This document shows positions 1-15,100 of a DNA stretch of 64,000 nt, in pieces. The stretch lies in the NCBI GenBank assembly GCA_013397795.1, contig VZTJ01003817.1, positions 1,650,785-1,714,784 on the forward strand, read 5' to 3'. The notes below the pieces were generated by a model that saw nothing but the letters and a program-made list of their open reading frames with translations, ran no database searches and was not told the origin of the DNA. Source of the DNA: Orthonyx spaldingii (taxonomy: Eukaryota; Chordata; Aves; Passeriformes; Orthonychidae). The position numbers and the translations under genes are program-made. The stretch's first letter is position 1; the number at the start of each line of letters is the position of its first letter.

Positions 1-1263
1 TGGTACAGGGAAGATTTAATCCTACTCAGAGACTGAACCTAGAATTCCAAATTGCCTTTCTCTACCTAGTAACCCTACTTTGAGGGCATACTGAACTCCA
101 TGGAATACCTTGTGTATTCAGGAGTCAAGGTTAGCTCAGTCAAGATTTCAAACTTTCAGTTAGAGAATATGTCTATTATTAGAAATATTGAGAAATATTG
201 AGAGCATATATCTATTCATTATGCCAGGCAGCAGGATGACTTTCTAACGATTCGGAAAGATAGTATACTTACTGTGGTAATACCCCTGCTCCAGATCTGT
301 CAGGAATGATCTATCTCCACCACCTGAAATGTCACTCCAGAGGATCTTATGTCTTTAAAGTCATGTTTCAAAACCAAACTTTTCAGCATTTCAATGACTC
401 CTTTTCTCATTTTATTTCCTTTGCTTTTACCTCCTCATTTCCTTGCTGCCCGAATTAAGAAACATATTTGTAGCTCATCAAGGAACAAAAATAGGTATGC
501 TGGAAATAACACGTTTTACAGCAACTTTTGAATTTGCTAGAAGTTAGTCCTAGGCAGGACAGCTCATTTCTGCTTGCCACAGGAATGAGAAAAAGTTTTA
601 AAATGCTACTGGCTGTGAACAACATTAAATGTTTGTCCAAAGTAGAAAAGGAAAAACTGTTGTGAAAAAGTTCATATGAAACACTAGATAATCTGTCCAA
701 AATTAATGAAGCCCATTTTACTGACAGATATCTATGGTACAATAGGCAAATCCCAGATGTCACAGTAGAGTTTTCTCACTGACCTATCTCTAAGGTGTTT
801 CTGGGTGTTCTGAACACATTGTTCACCTGAGGGCAATTCTGCCTATGCATTGCACAGTGTTCAGCCAACCCCAACCAAAAGTATTTCCTTCCAGTGTGTG
901 ATGGGCATGCTCGGTGGGATGGATAAGATGTCTGACTGCTAATGTAGGGTATCAGATTTGGATTCTGATGACTTCATGGACCAATTTCTGAAGGAGGGTT
1001 TTCTGAAAGGAATAATATGTGTAGTGCATTTGTTAGAGTTGTGCACTTAACACACAGTACCTTACCTTTGAAACTTAGGTGTTTCAAATGTATAGTTAGG
1101 GGTTTTTGGTTGGTTGGGGTTTTTTTAAAGAATACAGTAGGGAACTTATGGGTAATTGTGTTGTAAATATAGGTTTTACTGTTTGCTGTATCAACCCAAA
1201 TTTCAATGAATTATAACTGGAAATTCTCATGAGACAATCTCTAAGTGGTCCCCACTCTGAGAG
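1..1263. other. Intergenic DNA, nothing recognised
   Basis: AT-rich DNA with stops in all frames. The two frames of 60 and 102 codons have no recognisable domain. A G/T-rich stretch near 1099-1126 (GGTTTTTGGTTGGTTGG) precedes the LTR-like repeat. Confidence 0.6.
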
Positions 1264-1735
1264 TGTGGTGGGTTGACCTTGTTTGTTTGCCAGGTGCTGA
1301 CCAAATCTGCTCTGTCACTCCCATTGCCAGCTGGACAGGGGAGAGAAAATATAATGAAAGGCTTGTGGGTGAGATAAGGACAGGGAGAGATCACTCTGCA
1401 ATTGCTGTCACAGGCAAAGCAGGAAAATTAATTGAATTTATTAAAAATCAAATCAGGGTAGAATAAAGAGAAACAAACTAAATCTGAAAACCACCTTCCC
1501 TCCATCTCATTTTCTCCCGGGTTTTACTCCCCAATTCCCTAACTCTTCTTCCTACAGCAACTCAGGGGAACAGGGAATGGGAACTATGCTCAGTTCATCA
1601 CACATTGTCTCTGCTGCTCCTCCCCCTCAGCACATGGACTCCTCACACTCTTCCCCTGCTCCAGTGTGGGGTCATTCCCGTGGAAGACAGTTCTCCACGG
1701 ACTTCTCCAATGTGAGTTCTTTTAGCAAACTTGTC
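1264..1735 (-). mobile_element. Decayed endogenous-retrovirus LTR-like repeat of avian type
   Basis: The plus strand opens with TGTGGTGGGTTGACCTTG and continues with GGACAGGGGAGAGAAAATA, a GTGGGTGAGATAAGGACAGG stretch and then a CCCGGGTTTTACTCCCC segment. The run ends near TCTCCACGGACTTCTCCAA at 1690-1710. I recognise this order from a repeat very common in bird genomes that is linked to endogenous retroviruses. Read on the minus strand the piece would end ...CAACCCACCACA, as an LTR should, which is why minus is preferred. The strand is not certain. No gag, pol or env frame flanks it, so it is probably a solo or fragmentary LTR. The right edge is approximate, and GC content drops sharply beyond it. 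Confidence 0.65.
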
Positions 1736-4700
1736 ATTTCTGTCTTACTGTCTTAGTTTAGTTTAGCTGTTGTCAAACCAGCATTTCAATATTTAAGTAA
1801 TGTAGCTTTACAAATTATCATGCTAAGTTTATCATCTGCACCTCATTTTATAATTTAAAAATCTCTTCTCCTGCCAATAAACATCAGAAATAATTATACA
1901 AGTAGGGAGTTTTAGAATGAATATCCTTTGGGATGAACATCTTTATTTTCTTCACACCAAATAAACACAAAGTATATAGTTATATTTTCTGGAAAAACTG
2001 ATGTGGAAATTGTGCCTAACTGGAAAAACGAATGGATTTTTTTGGCAATAAAGCATAAAATGTCTCATTAGGGGCTGATAACTGCTAGTGTAGCTTTTAG
2101 ACAATTGAATAATGTTTCAATGTAATAGTACAAGTCTAGTGACAGAGTTTTCACACATTTAATATTATTTAATATTGTATATTATCATTTCTGATGTTAT
2201 CAACCTCCATGTAGAACAAATGAAATTTACAATTTGCAGTATTATAATTTTAACATCTTATAATACTAAAGTGCTAAATCTCATCCCTGCTTCATATGTC
2301 ATTGCCATTGTATAAGATAAATATAGGGAAATTTGGGGGAGGGAAGGTTGTCTTTGAAGGGGAGATAGCTATTTGCATTGTTGCCTCATGACAACACTGC
2401 CTCTGTAGGGAGAATTTACTTCTGGATAGCAATTACAGATAAGTTGGGTGGAAAACTCACTATCTTTACATTGACCACCTTGCTTAAAGTTTCAATCTTT
2501 AAGCCTTCCTTGGTGGGACTAGCACCTGGAATTTTTCTTGGTCTCTTCAGCATTCTACATGGCATGGTTATGAACAACTTTCTTTAAAATTCACTTTACA
2601 GTCTTGCTGTTTCATCCTCAAAGCCAGTTCTTTTTTCCCGTTTTAAAATGTCACAGTCTGGGGGTTTGTTTGAGAGTATTAGATAATTTTTCATACTCAT
2701 GAGGAATTTCTTGTGTTCTAAAATTTTGAATTTAAATACCAGTGCCTTACAAAGGAACTGAAAGAAGATACTTTGTTGTAGTTGATACTTTGTTGTACTT
2801 CAGCCATCTCAGCCTCACAAGATTCTTTTATTTGAAAGGATGGTGATCCTCTATTGATATAAACACATTGATGATATTTATGGGCAGATTCCATATCATC
2901 CCATCTTTATGTCTTCAGTGTAAAAGTTATCATGCTCTGGTGATCTAGAAGTCCACATAGCCATTCTTAGTCAGCCACCAGACTTCAGGCACACTTTGTT
3001 CAAAGGCACAACACAATAGAAATGATGAGTCTTCCAGATGAGAATTCGTATGCAGAAGGGTGTTGAAGAAAGTTGTGAACACAAGATACCTAAACGACTA
3101 GTAATAATCTAGATTAACCTGATTTTGGATTAAAGACAAAGTTAAGTAAAGAATAAACATATCTGTAGTCTTAAACTGCTATTATTACATGGCTCAAACA
3201 TTTGTCTAAATTATTTTATGGATGAACATGCTTATTTCATATCGTCTCTGCTTGGTGTAACAGAAATCTAATTTTTAAAATAATGTACTTAGAAATTGTG
3301 TCTCTGAACATCCCAAAAAGCTGTTTATCCAATATTCATGAATATGAACTTCTGTCAGAGTTGTGTTTAATAAAATTGGTTTAATTTTATTTGAAGAAAC
3401 TGCATGGTATTTTATTTTTTCCTGAAAGTTATGATACACCTAGAGCTTTCATAGTGGGAGTGTCAATAGCTAAACCTCTCCCAAAAAAGGACACTGTGAT
3501 GGCATTTCAGCTCGGACCTTCCCATTGCAATTTTGAAATGCAAACTGGGAAATAGAGAGAGGTTCCTTATGTGGCAATTCAGATGTTACTTGAAATTTCT
3601 TGTCACTGACTATGAATATTGCTGGTCATTCACATGCCAGGTACTGCATTACTGGGCTTCAGGAAATGGAAATAACTTGAACTGAAGGGCATTTAGTACA
3701 TTTTTAGGATCAATTTATTGTGTCAGTTTCTGTATTGTAAATTTAGGATAATCATATGTTACCACAAATTAATTAATTAATTAATTAATATCAGCAATAC
3801 ACTACTCAAGAACTTATTTCCAATAATATTGCCATCTTTATTCCCCCCACTGAGTTAGGTGACTTTTTTATGGACCTATAACCTAACTGGGCTATCTCGG
3901 CAAAGTTTTACAATAGACAAGGATCCAGTTTTAGCTCTCTAACACAATAGCTGAAAACTGATATCAAGGTTTTTTGAAGGGCTTATGTTGTTAAACACCC
4001 AATTCAGGTAATTTTTTTAATGTAAGCAGACGCATAAGATATTTTTCTTCATGTAGCTATCACTTATTTTAGAACTCTTGATCAATCATTATCTCAGGAT
4101 TATTACTGTTTGCTTTCCTTGTTTAAGCAGGAGGTTTTGGAGCGTATGAATTACTGTGGTTACAGTCTGCGTAGCGAAGAGCAATAGATCGTCCTTGACA
4201 GCAAAAATATTTAGAAATTTCTGATGTTCTGCCACTTTTAGAGATCAGATAAATACAAAGAAATTCTGAAAAATATCAGCAAGATTATAAGGTATTGGAA
4301 GGGTTAAAATATTCATGAAGGTATGAAACCTTTTAGATGTGAAAATAAAGCCTAGACCTTTCTTTCCTAACTCTATTTTAAGAAGGACATTTTGTTTAAA
4401 AAACGTCTTCCAGTATAGATTTATTTTTGCAAGAGATTTAGAAAACAAAGGTAAACTTGTGTGACCTTTCCCCAGAGTTTTGAAAATAGTTTATCAATGA
4501 AATTATTCAATATTACTGAATGTGATTTCTGCCAACCAAGACAATGTATTAACAAAGCCCTGCTCATATGGCATATCTCAAAAATAAATAAAACACTTAT
4601 TGATCCATTTTTATGTATTCAACAGAAGTTATATTAAAACGGGCTCATTTTATTGATGCATCTGTCTCACTAACAACTTTTCCATGTTTTACAAAGACTT

Positions 4701-7700
4701 GTGCTACACAATTTTACAAGAGACCTTACTATTTGAAATATCATTAAAGTACCAATCTTGGACTATGAATGAAGGAGGAAGAGCATCTAAAGTATATATT
4801 TATAATATTCACAGTGTATAATTAGATGGTCTCTTTTTACATTTGATTTCTCTATTCTACCTTTGGTTACTCTAAGTAGACTTACTCTTACTAATGATGG
4901 CCTTTCTTTGATTTACATTTATATTAGATAAGTTTACCAAAATAGTATAAATTCTGTGGGATTCCTTCTGTGCTGTGATCTTCTAGATCTTCCTTGAGAC
5001 TGTTCTTTCAAAGACTGGTTTCAGTTCCAAAGAGATACCCTCACCTTATGAGATTATAAGCTTTAACATGTAAGCAAATGGTTTTGTCAAGTGTTCTAAT
5101 CACCGATTTTGGCAATAAAACCAGCAAATCCAAACTGGTTGATTACCTATATTTTTTTAAATTTTTTTTTGTCTGTCTATATATAATATTAGTCTCATCA
5201 TAACATAAAATTGACCTGCAAATAGAACAATTGTGGGAAATTACCTCATCTCTGACAAGAATAATGTAACTCCCTGATGTGAATAGAATATGGCAGAATA
5301 GTAGTAATCACTACAGACAGGGGGTAGCTGACAGTTAGGAGCTGCCTTTTCTGGCTGGCTGCACTATTATCTCTGAGTTCACAATTGAGAAAATGGCCTC
5401 TGCTACCCAGCCTGACACTGCAAACCAGAGAAAGCTAGGTCTCAGTAAGGACCTGTTCTGCTCATTATAGGCTCAGAAAAGATGGGGTCAGTCTGCACAG
5501 TATGAACACAAAGCTTTCAGGTGACCTTTTCTTTCTCTTTTCCTCTTAACTATGACTTAATATTACACCAGTCTGTAACATCCCAATAACTGACTTCAGA
5601 TGAATTGTTGTGTGGGAGCACATTGGGGGTGAGTCTAGGCTACCCTGAGAGGAAAGGTTATGAAGTCCTTCATCAGTTCAACAGTTCAGGATTAGCCACC
5701 TGAACTATCTTTGGAAAGAGTGGACAGAGCCTGAGATGGGAGAGGGATAATTATACAATAGTAGATTGCTTTAAAACCTTAATAAATTTGGATGTGTATT
5801 CTAGCCTGGCAATTCATTTTTATTTGCTATTATAATGGAAGCTTAACAATGATGATAAAATCTCAGTTGTTTATATAATAGTGTCTGGGGGTTTACAAGA
5901 AGTATCCAGCATGCTAGATAATTAACATGAAATTAAGTATATAGCAAGTAATTCCACAGTCCAAGCTGCAATCCAAATCAGTGTTCTGGGAAGTAAATTT
6001 AGGCTAAATATATAAGCTATTTTCATTGTTGTTGCACAAACACAAATGTTGGTGGATATTTTTATAAGATGACCTGAAATTAATTCCTTTATAATTGCTA
6101 TTAAATTAAATAACATGCTGAAAACCATCCAAAAAATTTCTGCTTGAGAAAATATGTTATATAACCAAATATGAAACTTTTCATTCTGTTTTGTCTCTGT
6201 GTTTTAATTAAATATATAAATTAATAAAATTATTAATAAAAAATGTGGAATGCAATTCATTTTTAAAGAACAAATTGAAACATTTTTATTTGAATGGATA
6301 GAATAAAGCATTTTGAAGTTTTCATTATCCCCTGGTCATTTTTTTTTTCAGCCAAAGGATGCTCTCAAATTTTAAAAATGGTTTGTTATATTTTTCTAAA
6401 AGAATTTTTCTTTTGCAAGCTTTAGTCATTTATGTCAGTAAGCCATATATTGCACACATATTAAATGAAGAAGAATATCTCTATCCTCCTGCTGAATGAG
6501 AGAAAATGCAGCTTACACACAGTCACTTTCAGATGTGAAACTCAAGTGACCATGTGCCATTCAATCTACCTGGAAATCTCATTGCATATCATAATTGTAA
6601 GTAAGAGGTTGAAATGTGATTCAAGTGCAACATAAAATTTCAGAATCCAGAAGTGATTTCACCTTCCCAGGAGTATCACCAAGAAACACAGTGCTTTTGA
6701 GGGGTAACATCCCAGAACATTCAGTGTGTGAGTTTAGCAATATTGCAGAAAGTGGTGAAGGCAAGGATGGCTGAATGTTGCAGGAAATGATGATCAAGAG
6801 GCGAAAGCAAAAAAAGTGGAACCTTGCAGTGCCTTATAGAAATAGGGGTGAAGGAGACCCTATAGCCATAAGAATGGTGTGCTCTGGGGCATTTGGATAT
6901 TGCGACGAGTTCCAGAGTGAGATTTGCACAAAACCAGAAGAGTTTTTTTGCCATTATTTTAGCAGACCTTGTAGACATAAGCTCCATTAGAAGTAATGCA
7001 TATCAGAAGTTGTATTTTAGGTACAAATGTTGACCCATAATTGTTTGGGGATGTACATATGTGAGACACATTATGTATGGGAGGTAAACCAGGGTATATC
7101 AAGACAAGCAGTCCCTGTCTGTTTGGGCAAATGTTTTTATGTCATTACTTGCAGATTTTAATCTTTTTAAATGAGACATAGTAACAGCTAAATGCAAAGT
7201 GTTCTTCTGCATCTGATGGAAAGGAATGAAATATTAATGGAATGCTGCAGGTGTTGGTTTTGAGCATCAGTTTTTTCTTAATTTTGTGATTCATCTTAAA
7301 ATTATGTAAGCAGAATATGCAAGTGTCCTGTTGTGTTCTGATAGAGCTGAGGCCACCAGATACCAGTCACCAAATACTAATACATGATAAAACATACTGA
7401 AAGATAAACTTGCCTTTTGTAATGAAAAAGATTGATCTAAAGTTTCTAACGACTTCTAAAATATAAAATCTAGCCTATAACACAGTATTTCAAAGTTGAG
7501 GTCTGGATTCTCTTTTATTGTTCTTCCACCTTAATCTGTACAAAACTTCCCATACGTTCAGTCAGAAAACTTGTCCTAGTGGAGAATTCAATGTGAATTA
7601 CATCTGGTTTTCATTATTTTTAGCTTTTGCATCATTTGATAGACAAATTCACATCAAACTCACATTTGAGATTTTTCATTAAAATTCATAGATCAAATCG

Positions 7701-10700
7701 ATATAAATCAAATTATTTCAAAGAAACTGTACATTACTTTAAAGTGTGTGCATGGTGTTCTACTTAAAAATGAAGTCTGGAAATTTAAAGCGTTACCATT
7801 TTAATTAAAGTGACTGTTAACACTTTGAAAAGTTGAACCTTGAAAGGTTTAATGCTGTTTGCAAGCTACCAGTCTCCAAACAGGTAAAGTAAGAATGACA
7901 AGGATAAGAAATGGGGATAAATTAAGAACTGAAATCTACTCATACTTTTATATAGCAATATCAGAACATTTTTCAAATAGAAAGGTATTCCTAGCTCCTA
8001 AATCATTATAAGTTCAGGGAATTTAAAAATAATTTAGGCAGAGGATTTCTTGTTTGTTTTGGTTTTTGTTGTTTGTTGTTTTTCTTATTCCCTTTCTAAT
8101 ACAATGCTAATATGTAATGACAACTTCTGCATATAACCAGATTTTATGTTTACTGGAAACCTGAGAACGTGTTGAAGTTTTACACATTCCTCATCCTTAT
8201 TATTTCTGCTTCAGAATATTCTGAGCTGAAGCAGTCAAGGTAATGGTCATGCATTTGATCACACAGAGCGCTCTGTGTTTCTTTCATCAGATGGTGGGTT
8301 TGGAGCTTTACTTTGTTTCATAGGGTAGCTGCTGTGAAGAAGGACGTGAGGCTGACAGTCCCCTTTACCAGTAATCCACTTCTGTTTACTAAAAGTGACT
8401 TTTGTTTACTAAAAGTTTGCCCTACATGTTATGAAATAATGATTTCTGGACACTTATTAGTTTTGACTGGGCCCTAGCAGATGGTTTGCATGTAAAATAA
8501 TTCTTTTCTCTTTCACCCTTCAGCAGAATTAGACAAAACAGTTAGCAATAGATTTTAAACACCTGGAAGCTTTTACATAGCCCTTATTCTTCTTTCTGTA
8601 CAATGTTTTGATTGTACTGCAGTGGTGTCAAAATGTATGGTTTTACAATTCAGAATTGTTGCATGGGCTGTACAACATAAAGATTCGGTCTTTCATAAGA
8701 TTAATGGTTTGATAGCAAGGACTTTTTGAAAGCTTACCAATTATTTAGGAAAATTATTTCTATTGACTTTTGGTACAAAATCTGTGGACATTAAAATTAG
8801 TAAAAACATGGACAAAAATTAATTTATAATATTACTCCATAACAATAAAATAACTAGCAGTGATGAGAAGAATGAAATCCAACTAGAGCCACATAGCTTT
8901 TCTTACAGTTTCAATTTAGAACAACTTTACATATTTTTAAGATACAGAAAAAAATGCCAGGCAGGAACTGTGTACCTAAGTCAGCTTGTTCTCTCTGGTG
9001 GGGGGCTCTTGTGAAAGAACTCATAGCTCTAATAAGTGACTTATTGTAGCTATTGCAATTCATTATTATTGCAGTTTTATCTTACCGTAGTCAGATGTCA
9101 GTCTTCTTGTACAGGCTGGCATGTTTATGAAATAAAACTTTTTGTTTTAAAAAACCAAAGATATCCTTTGCCTTTAGGATATAAAGACTGCAGTGGTGAA
9201 AGGACAATGCTGTGGGAAAGAGTTACTTTTGATCTAATGAATACAGAGGAGACATTTGCACCTCAGGAGGTGAACGTGTAGTCCTTATCTGTCACATAAA
9301 ATATTTTAGTAGTCCTCTGCAGTTGTGACTTCTGGGTTCTCATAAATCAGATGAGATGCTGATGGTCAAATAGACTTATTATATTCCCTGCGTCAAAAGC
9401 ACTGTTTTTCCACGATCATTTTGACCCTTCACTTATCATTTAATCCTGTTTTAAAATAACTCTTAAGAGTTACTTTTCACTGCCAGCTGATATCCAGCAA
9501 AGAAAAACTAGTACTTGACTTTTATGCAGTGAAAAATGAGAGCTTCCTAGTTTAAAACTTACCTGGTTTCCAATGAAATTCTACCATTTACCAGTCAGCA
9601 GGGCTTAGAAACCGAAATGTCTTTGTGTGGGGATGAGCATGCAGCTGTTGTACAAAAGTGCTAACACTGAGAGCCTTGGGAAGAGCCAGACATGTAGGGC
9701 TGCTCTGCTAGGAATAACCTCTCCTCCCACTCTTCGAAGAGCTCTTACATCTAAGAGGTACCTGAGCCCTACTAGGGTTTTTTCTATAGTAACTTCTTGC
9801 TGAGCCTTAGTTATTTCTTATTGCTTTCTTCACATTCCAATGAGATGTCGGGCTCTTGGGGAATTTGGAGATCAGGTGAGTTTTATGCACATAGTCCTAG
9901 AGCAAACAAACATCCAAACTACAAATGGCACAGAAATGAAAGTAAAATAAAAACTGGTCCCAGTGCCACAAAAAAACTCTAAACAAATTTTAAAAAAATA
10001 TCCAGAAGGAAATTCTTTGCCATGTCAGGGAAAATGAATGTGGTAAAAGCATCTGATTGTGACTTTAACAGGACTATCTTCAGCTCTGATCTCTCTTAAG
10101 CTGCTAAAACCAAAGGTTGAAATAGTTCTTTCTCAGACAACAAGAGAGATCTAAATTTTTTTGTTATTATTTTTATTATTACTTTTGTTTAACTTTAAGG
10201 AGTAGCAGTATTGGCCAGAATTAAGTCTTTCTCTCTTGGGGATGATTTGTGGTAGTATTGTGAAAAGTGCAAAATACCTAACTAAATTTGACCTAGTTTG
10301 GGAAATCAAGATTCTGTTTTATTTAAATTCTGTTAAAAAGCTGTATAGTTTCATTTTCATTATGGATATTTATCAGATTATACCGTTGGTTAGGAATCCC
10401 AGTAAACATGGTATCACAAATAAAATTCTAGCCTTCAGTTCAATGGAGCACTTCATCATTTACTATGAAAGAAGACAACTATTTAAAATGCACTGTGAAT
10501 AAAGCCAACTTCGAGGAGATGCAACAGAAGTTCTGTCTGCAAAACAGAATAAAACATATGAAAAAGCAAGTTGTCTTTGTTACTGAGATACCCACCCAGA
10601 ATCTGCCTTTTCCTCCAGGGCCATGGCCAGTACTGCTGTCCAGCCTGACCTCTTCTCTGCAAGTGCAGTTTGGTTTTCCTGATTCACTACACACAGGCAA

Positions 10701-12072
10701 CCTAAGAAGCACAAACAGGATTGTAAGGACATCATAAGGACTGGCAACATGTACTCCCCTGCATGAAACTGATGACGTGTTGTCAGGTGTGCAGGTTTTC
10801 TGAAGCACAAGTGTGGGTGTGTTACCTTGCAGTGCCATGGACATACCATAGCCTCAAAAAAGCCAATAACTGCTGCACATCAGACATCTACTCTCAGTCC
10901 CTGGGGATCTATGGGCTGCTTGATTGCTTGGTCACTCAACTGCCATTTAATCTGGAACTTCTGTAAGATCATTAGACATACCTTCATCTCAGTTAATAAG
11001 TAAAATAAGGCTATTTACCTGTGTGCAGATGTCCTGGACTAGACAAAAGTAAAATTCTAGAAGGGGAGAACTGCAGGTGTTCCTTGAATGGCAACTGGGA
11101 CAAGAGTTTTAATCTGTTCAGAAACTTTAGCCACCAGCTAACAATTTAACTTGAGGTATAAAAATTGTAATTTTTAAGCATCCAAAGAAAAATACTTCAT
11201 AAAATCTGAAGAGAATACTTCAAAAAACCTAGACAGACAAGATACATTTTGAAATACAGCTGGTTTTGCAATACCAAGTCACTTCTAAGAACCAAGTTGA
11301 TGCATCAGGTATTGACAAATTTATGTTTGGATAGGGGATGAAATTGAGTGTTTAACCAATGGATGTGGGTCAATATGATCTCAGCTGATTCTTTCTCTTA
11401 CTAGAATAAGACAGAAATTTTACAGCTTGTTCCAGAGGTTATAGAAACCAACCTTTTCCCAGCGTAAATATAAAGAAGAGCTGATAGTAAGAACCTGGAT
11501 TGTCTGAACAGTAGGAGAAATAATTCATAATTACTGTAGTATGCAATATTTTACTCTCAAGTTTAATGTGGTTTTTTTATTAAATTATGACTTCTAATTC
11601 TGTCTACTTGCGGTGTAATACTTATCCCTTTTAACAAGCCTATTGAATTTGTCAGCTTTGCAGTTTAAAGAGATAGTATTATGTAGCACATAAGTATTTG
11701 CATCTCTATACATGCACACATTTAATGTAAAAATTATCTACATATATGCTACACGTATTTTGAACCTTTCTTGCATACTTCAAATCTTCGTGCCTCAGCT
11801 AACAAGTAAAAAGCCTATTATTATACATGATCTTATGAAAAATATTCTTTGCAAACTTAAATGGAGACTCTCTGAGGAATCAGACTACATTTTATGAAAT
11901 ATTAATTACAGGACAAATATTTTAATTTTTCCAAGTTATCCCTCTTCCAGGATGCTCCCTAAGACATTAATTTATAATCCAAATTATCTTTCCTACTGTA
12001 TGGCTTTACCTAAACTGTGCCAATCTCATCAGTATTAGAGCTTGTCCAGAATTTTGATTGACTCTTCCTAAG
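1736..12072. other. Intergenic DNA, no gene recognised
   Basis: AT-rich, with only short frames (up to about 120 codons) and no recognisable protein motif, RNA gene or transposon apart from the AATT repeat. A small cluster of CpG dinucleotides at 4141-4195 and slightly GC-richer patches at 6690-6990 and 10580-10860 stand out from the background. None could be named. Confidence 0.55.
3767..3789. repeat. Tetranucleotide repeat (AATT)n
   Basis: Nearly six AATT units in a row, which makes the segment self-complementary. It sits in AT-rich DNA with nothing coding nearby. Confidence 0.95.
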
Positions 12073-12129
12073 TTCACTGCAGTTCAAAAAGCTCACTGCA
12101 GTTCAAAAAGCTCACTGCAGTTCAAAACC
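12073..12129 (+). repeat. Three tandem 19-bp units
   Basis: The unit CTCACTGCAGTTCAAAAAG occurs three times head to tail. The first copy starts TT instead of CT and the last ends CC instead of AG. The copies are otherwise identical. Each unit contains the palindromic CTGCAG. There is no sign that the array belongs to a larger element. Confidence 0.95.
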
Positions 12130-15100
12130 TTAACAGACTCTTTCTAGCTTCCCTGGGAATTAGGGCTATACAACTAACTCACCTCCCTTCTACCACCATC
12201 CCCAAAATTTTAGATCTGTAATGCTCTTTGGGCTCATATAGAGCCTTATAATAATACAACTCTGGAATTATTCCAAAACATAGGCTTATTGCACATGCTA
12301 TGTATCCTAAATAGTCTCATAAATAGCCAGCATATCACAGGATAAAAGCAATAGGATATATTGAAGTTCATGGAGGGAGTGGTCAGTTGCATAAGGGCCT
12401 TTTAAGACATAACCAGAGGTAATTATGTATCTGCTAAAATTAAAACAGAAGAACATAAATGATTTCTCTCTGCTGTGCACCACTCAACTGTTCCAAACAT
12501 TGCATTCATTAAAAAAAAAATTCTCTGTCTTAACAAAGCTTTCATTTAAGATTAGGTTCTCTGCAAACAGATTTGAGTTTTGCTAAAGACAGCCACATCA
12601 GAAAACAGCTGTGGTTTTTCCTAAAGTATTAATAGAAATACAGTTTTCTGAGGAATGTTAGAATTGCTGACAGGTTGTGGTGGAGGTAAGAATGCCAGAT
12701 GTAACTGCTGGAAATAAAGGCAACATTCCTAATTTCACTAAATAATAATTCCTTTGTGACCTCTGCTAAGTTATTTAGGATACATATTGCTAAACCTTGC
12801 AAGGAATTCATATGTCAAAATACCCCTCATTTTCAGTGGGAATTAGTATGTTAAATGTACCTGAGTCACTCATAGATATTGGACATGTTCTCTGAAATTG
12901 CTTAGGGAAGTGAATCCCCAGAGAATTAGAATGGCAAAATTTTTAAAAAACTTACTTGTAGAATAGTGTTGAATGATGCTAACCTACTTCACTGAGGTAC
13001 AGGAAGACCTTGAATTTTACAGTGATTAACAGCTTAGAAAAATATATGGATATACAAGCAAAATGCAAGTTTTCTATGTGACCTAGATGCATACTTTGCC
13101 TGGATTCTCTTGATCAGGGTTAGAATGCCCACCCTGCACAGCTAGAAATGCAGGAAGGTAATAGATCCCACCAATTCTGAAAATCGTGGCCAGGCCATTT
13201 AAGTTACTTGAGAGAGTGCTGACTTCTTGGAAAATTAGGACTATAAATGAAATTCAGGTGGCCCAGAGGAATCACTGAGGAAAGTGAACAGCCTTTGCCT
13301 TTTTTTGTTTACTTCAGAGAGCTCATTGTCTGGAAAAAAGCTGATTCTATAATTCAATTGATTATCCCAGTGATAATGAGGACAGAAAATTGCTGAAGAT
13401 TTCTCATGTAGGACTATTCCTTGTGATTAGCTTTCCATACTCCTAATCCAAAAGCAGCTTTCTCAAGTCTAGGAGAAATCAGTGTTTAATCACCTGGGAC
13501 TACTAAGGAGAACACAGCCCTCACTGGGTGACAGGAAAGGGTAACACAGAAACATTCCGAGGCTGGTGATAAAGTAGAAGTTATTTCATCTTGTTTTTTG
13601 CCCTCTGAAGGAGCACAGATAAGTTCACTGCTACAAGAAATAGGAAATGCCCTCAGGCACTGAAGATCTCAAGAGTGCACGTCTGCCTATCTGCCTCTCA
13701 CACCACCAAAGAGAGTAGCTCTTTAAAAATCCTTTTTCAGAGAAATAACAGAGCTCATCCTATAGAGCCAGGAGAGAAATGAAACTGCATTAAATTCCAG
13801 GGTTAACTGTTGAGGAGGACTTTCACACACACTGGTCCAGCAGTGAGGTATCAGAGGACTGCATTGTGTGTTCCTAAAGGTTATACCTAGTTTTTTTGAT
13901 TCACAATTAGGACAAAAAAACCCATACAGGATACACCATTTTCCTTTTCCTTGTCTTCCTCTCCTCTCCAATTCCTCCCCTCCACCCTCCACGTACATGC
14001 GGAAATATTTCTAAAACAGGCAAGTATTTTTTGGTCTGAGCCAACAGTCCAGAAGAGTAGGTGGAATGCTGTTATCAGATAAATCTTAATTCTTTTGATG
14101 GTGATTCAGCAAATAGCAGCAAACAGAGGCTGACTAGAAAATTGGAGATCAGCTGAGGTCATGCTTTTAGTGTTTACTTTTTTATTTTGACAATCTGTTC
14201 CCTTGAACGTTTGGCCTCCTTTTGGGCTTCCTTTCTCTTCCCCAGCCTGGATGGTGCTCTTGGCCATGGACTGTGAAATAAGGGCACTGCCTTCACATGG
14301 ACCTGAGCAAACTTACCAAGGTATGACCTCCGAGGAAAGAGAAATACCTTTACTGAGGGCATCTGGCAGACTTCGGGAGTGAGCAACACATCCAGCTGTT
14401 CAGCACTGTCTGTCAGGGCTTTAGGGCTTATCGTAAAGCTGATTTTGGGAGACTTAGCGAAAATTAGTATTGGCACCTGATGTGTCTGGAATTTTCAAGC
14501 GTCTCTAGCATTAAACACAGACTGGTATTTAGGAGTTTGACTATGTACTGCTGTAATTCCTTTGGATCTTATTTTGTGTATGTAATTTATGTTTTGAAGG
14601 GAAAACAAGTACTATTTGTGGCTTTGAACACACAAATTAAAGTGCACCACAAGAGACATATATCCATGTAAATTGAAACTAATGAAGAGGTTCCTACAAA
14701 GCTTAGCAAAGCTAAGCTATGTACTTTTATAGATCTCTGCAATAAAAGTATTATATAAAATTGAATTAAAGTATTAATGCAGTAGTGTGCTACTGTATTA
14801 ACGTTCTGTAGCATGAAATGAACTTTATCCTTTTAGAAAAACAATTATTATTTAATGCAATTTCCTATGTGTTAATACTGTATAATCAAGGAACCATAGT
14901 AAATTTACAATTATCTCAACAAGATAGATTTACAGATACCTGTTATTTATTTTGTCCTATTTTTTTTCAGCCTTGGACTGAAACTGTCAAAGTCATATTT
15001 TCCTGTTTCTGCACAAATACTCATTTTTCTTCCTCCTCCCCTCTGAAATATATAAAGTCAGTTGCAACCTGAAGTCACTGAGTATCATGCTTAGCATCAA

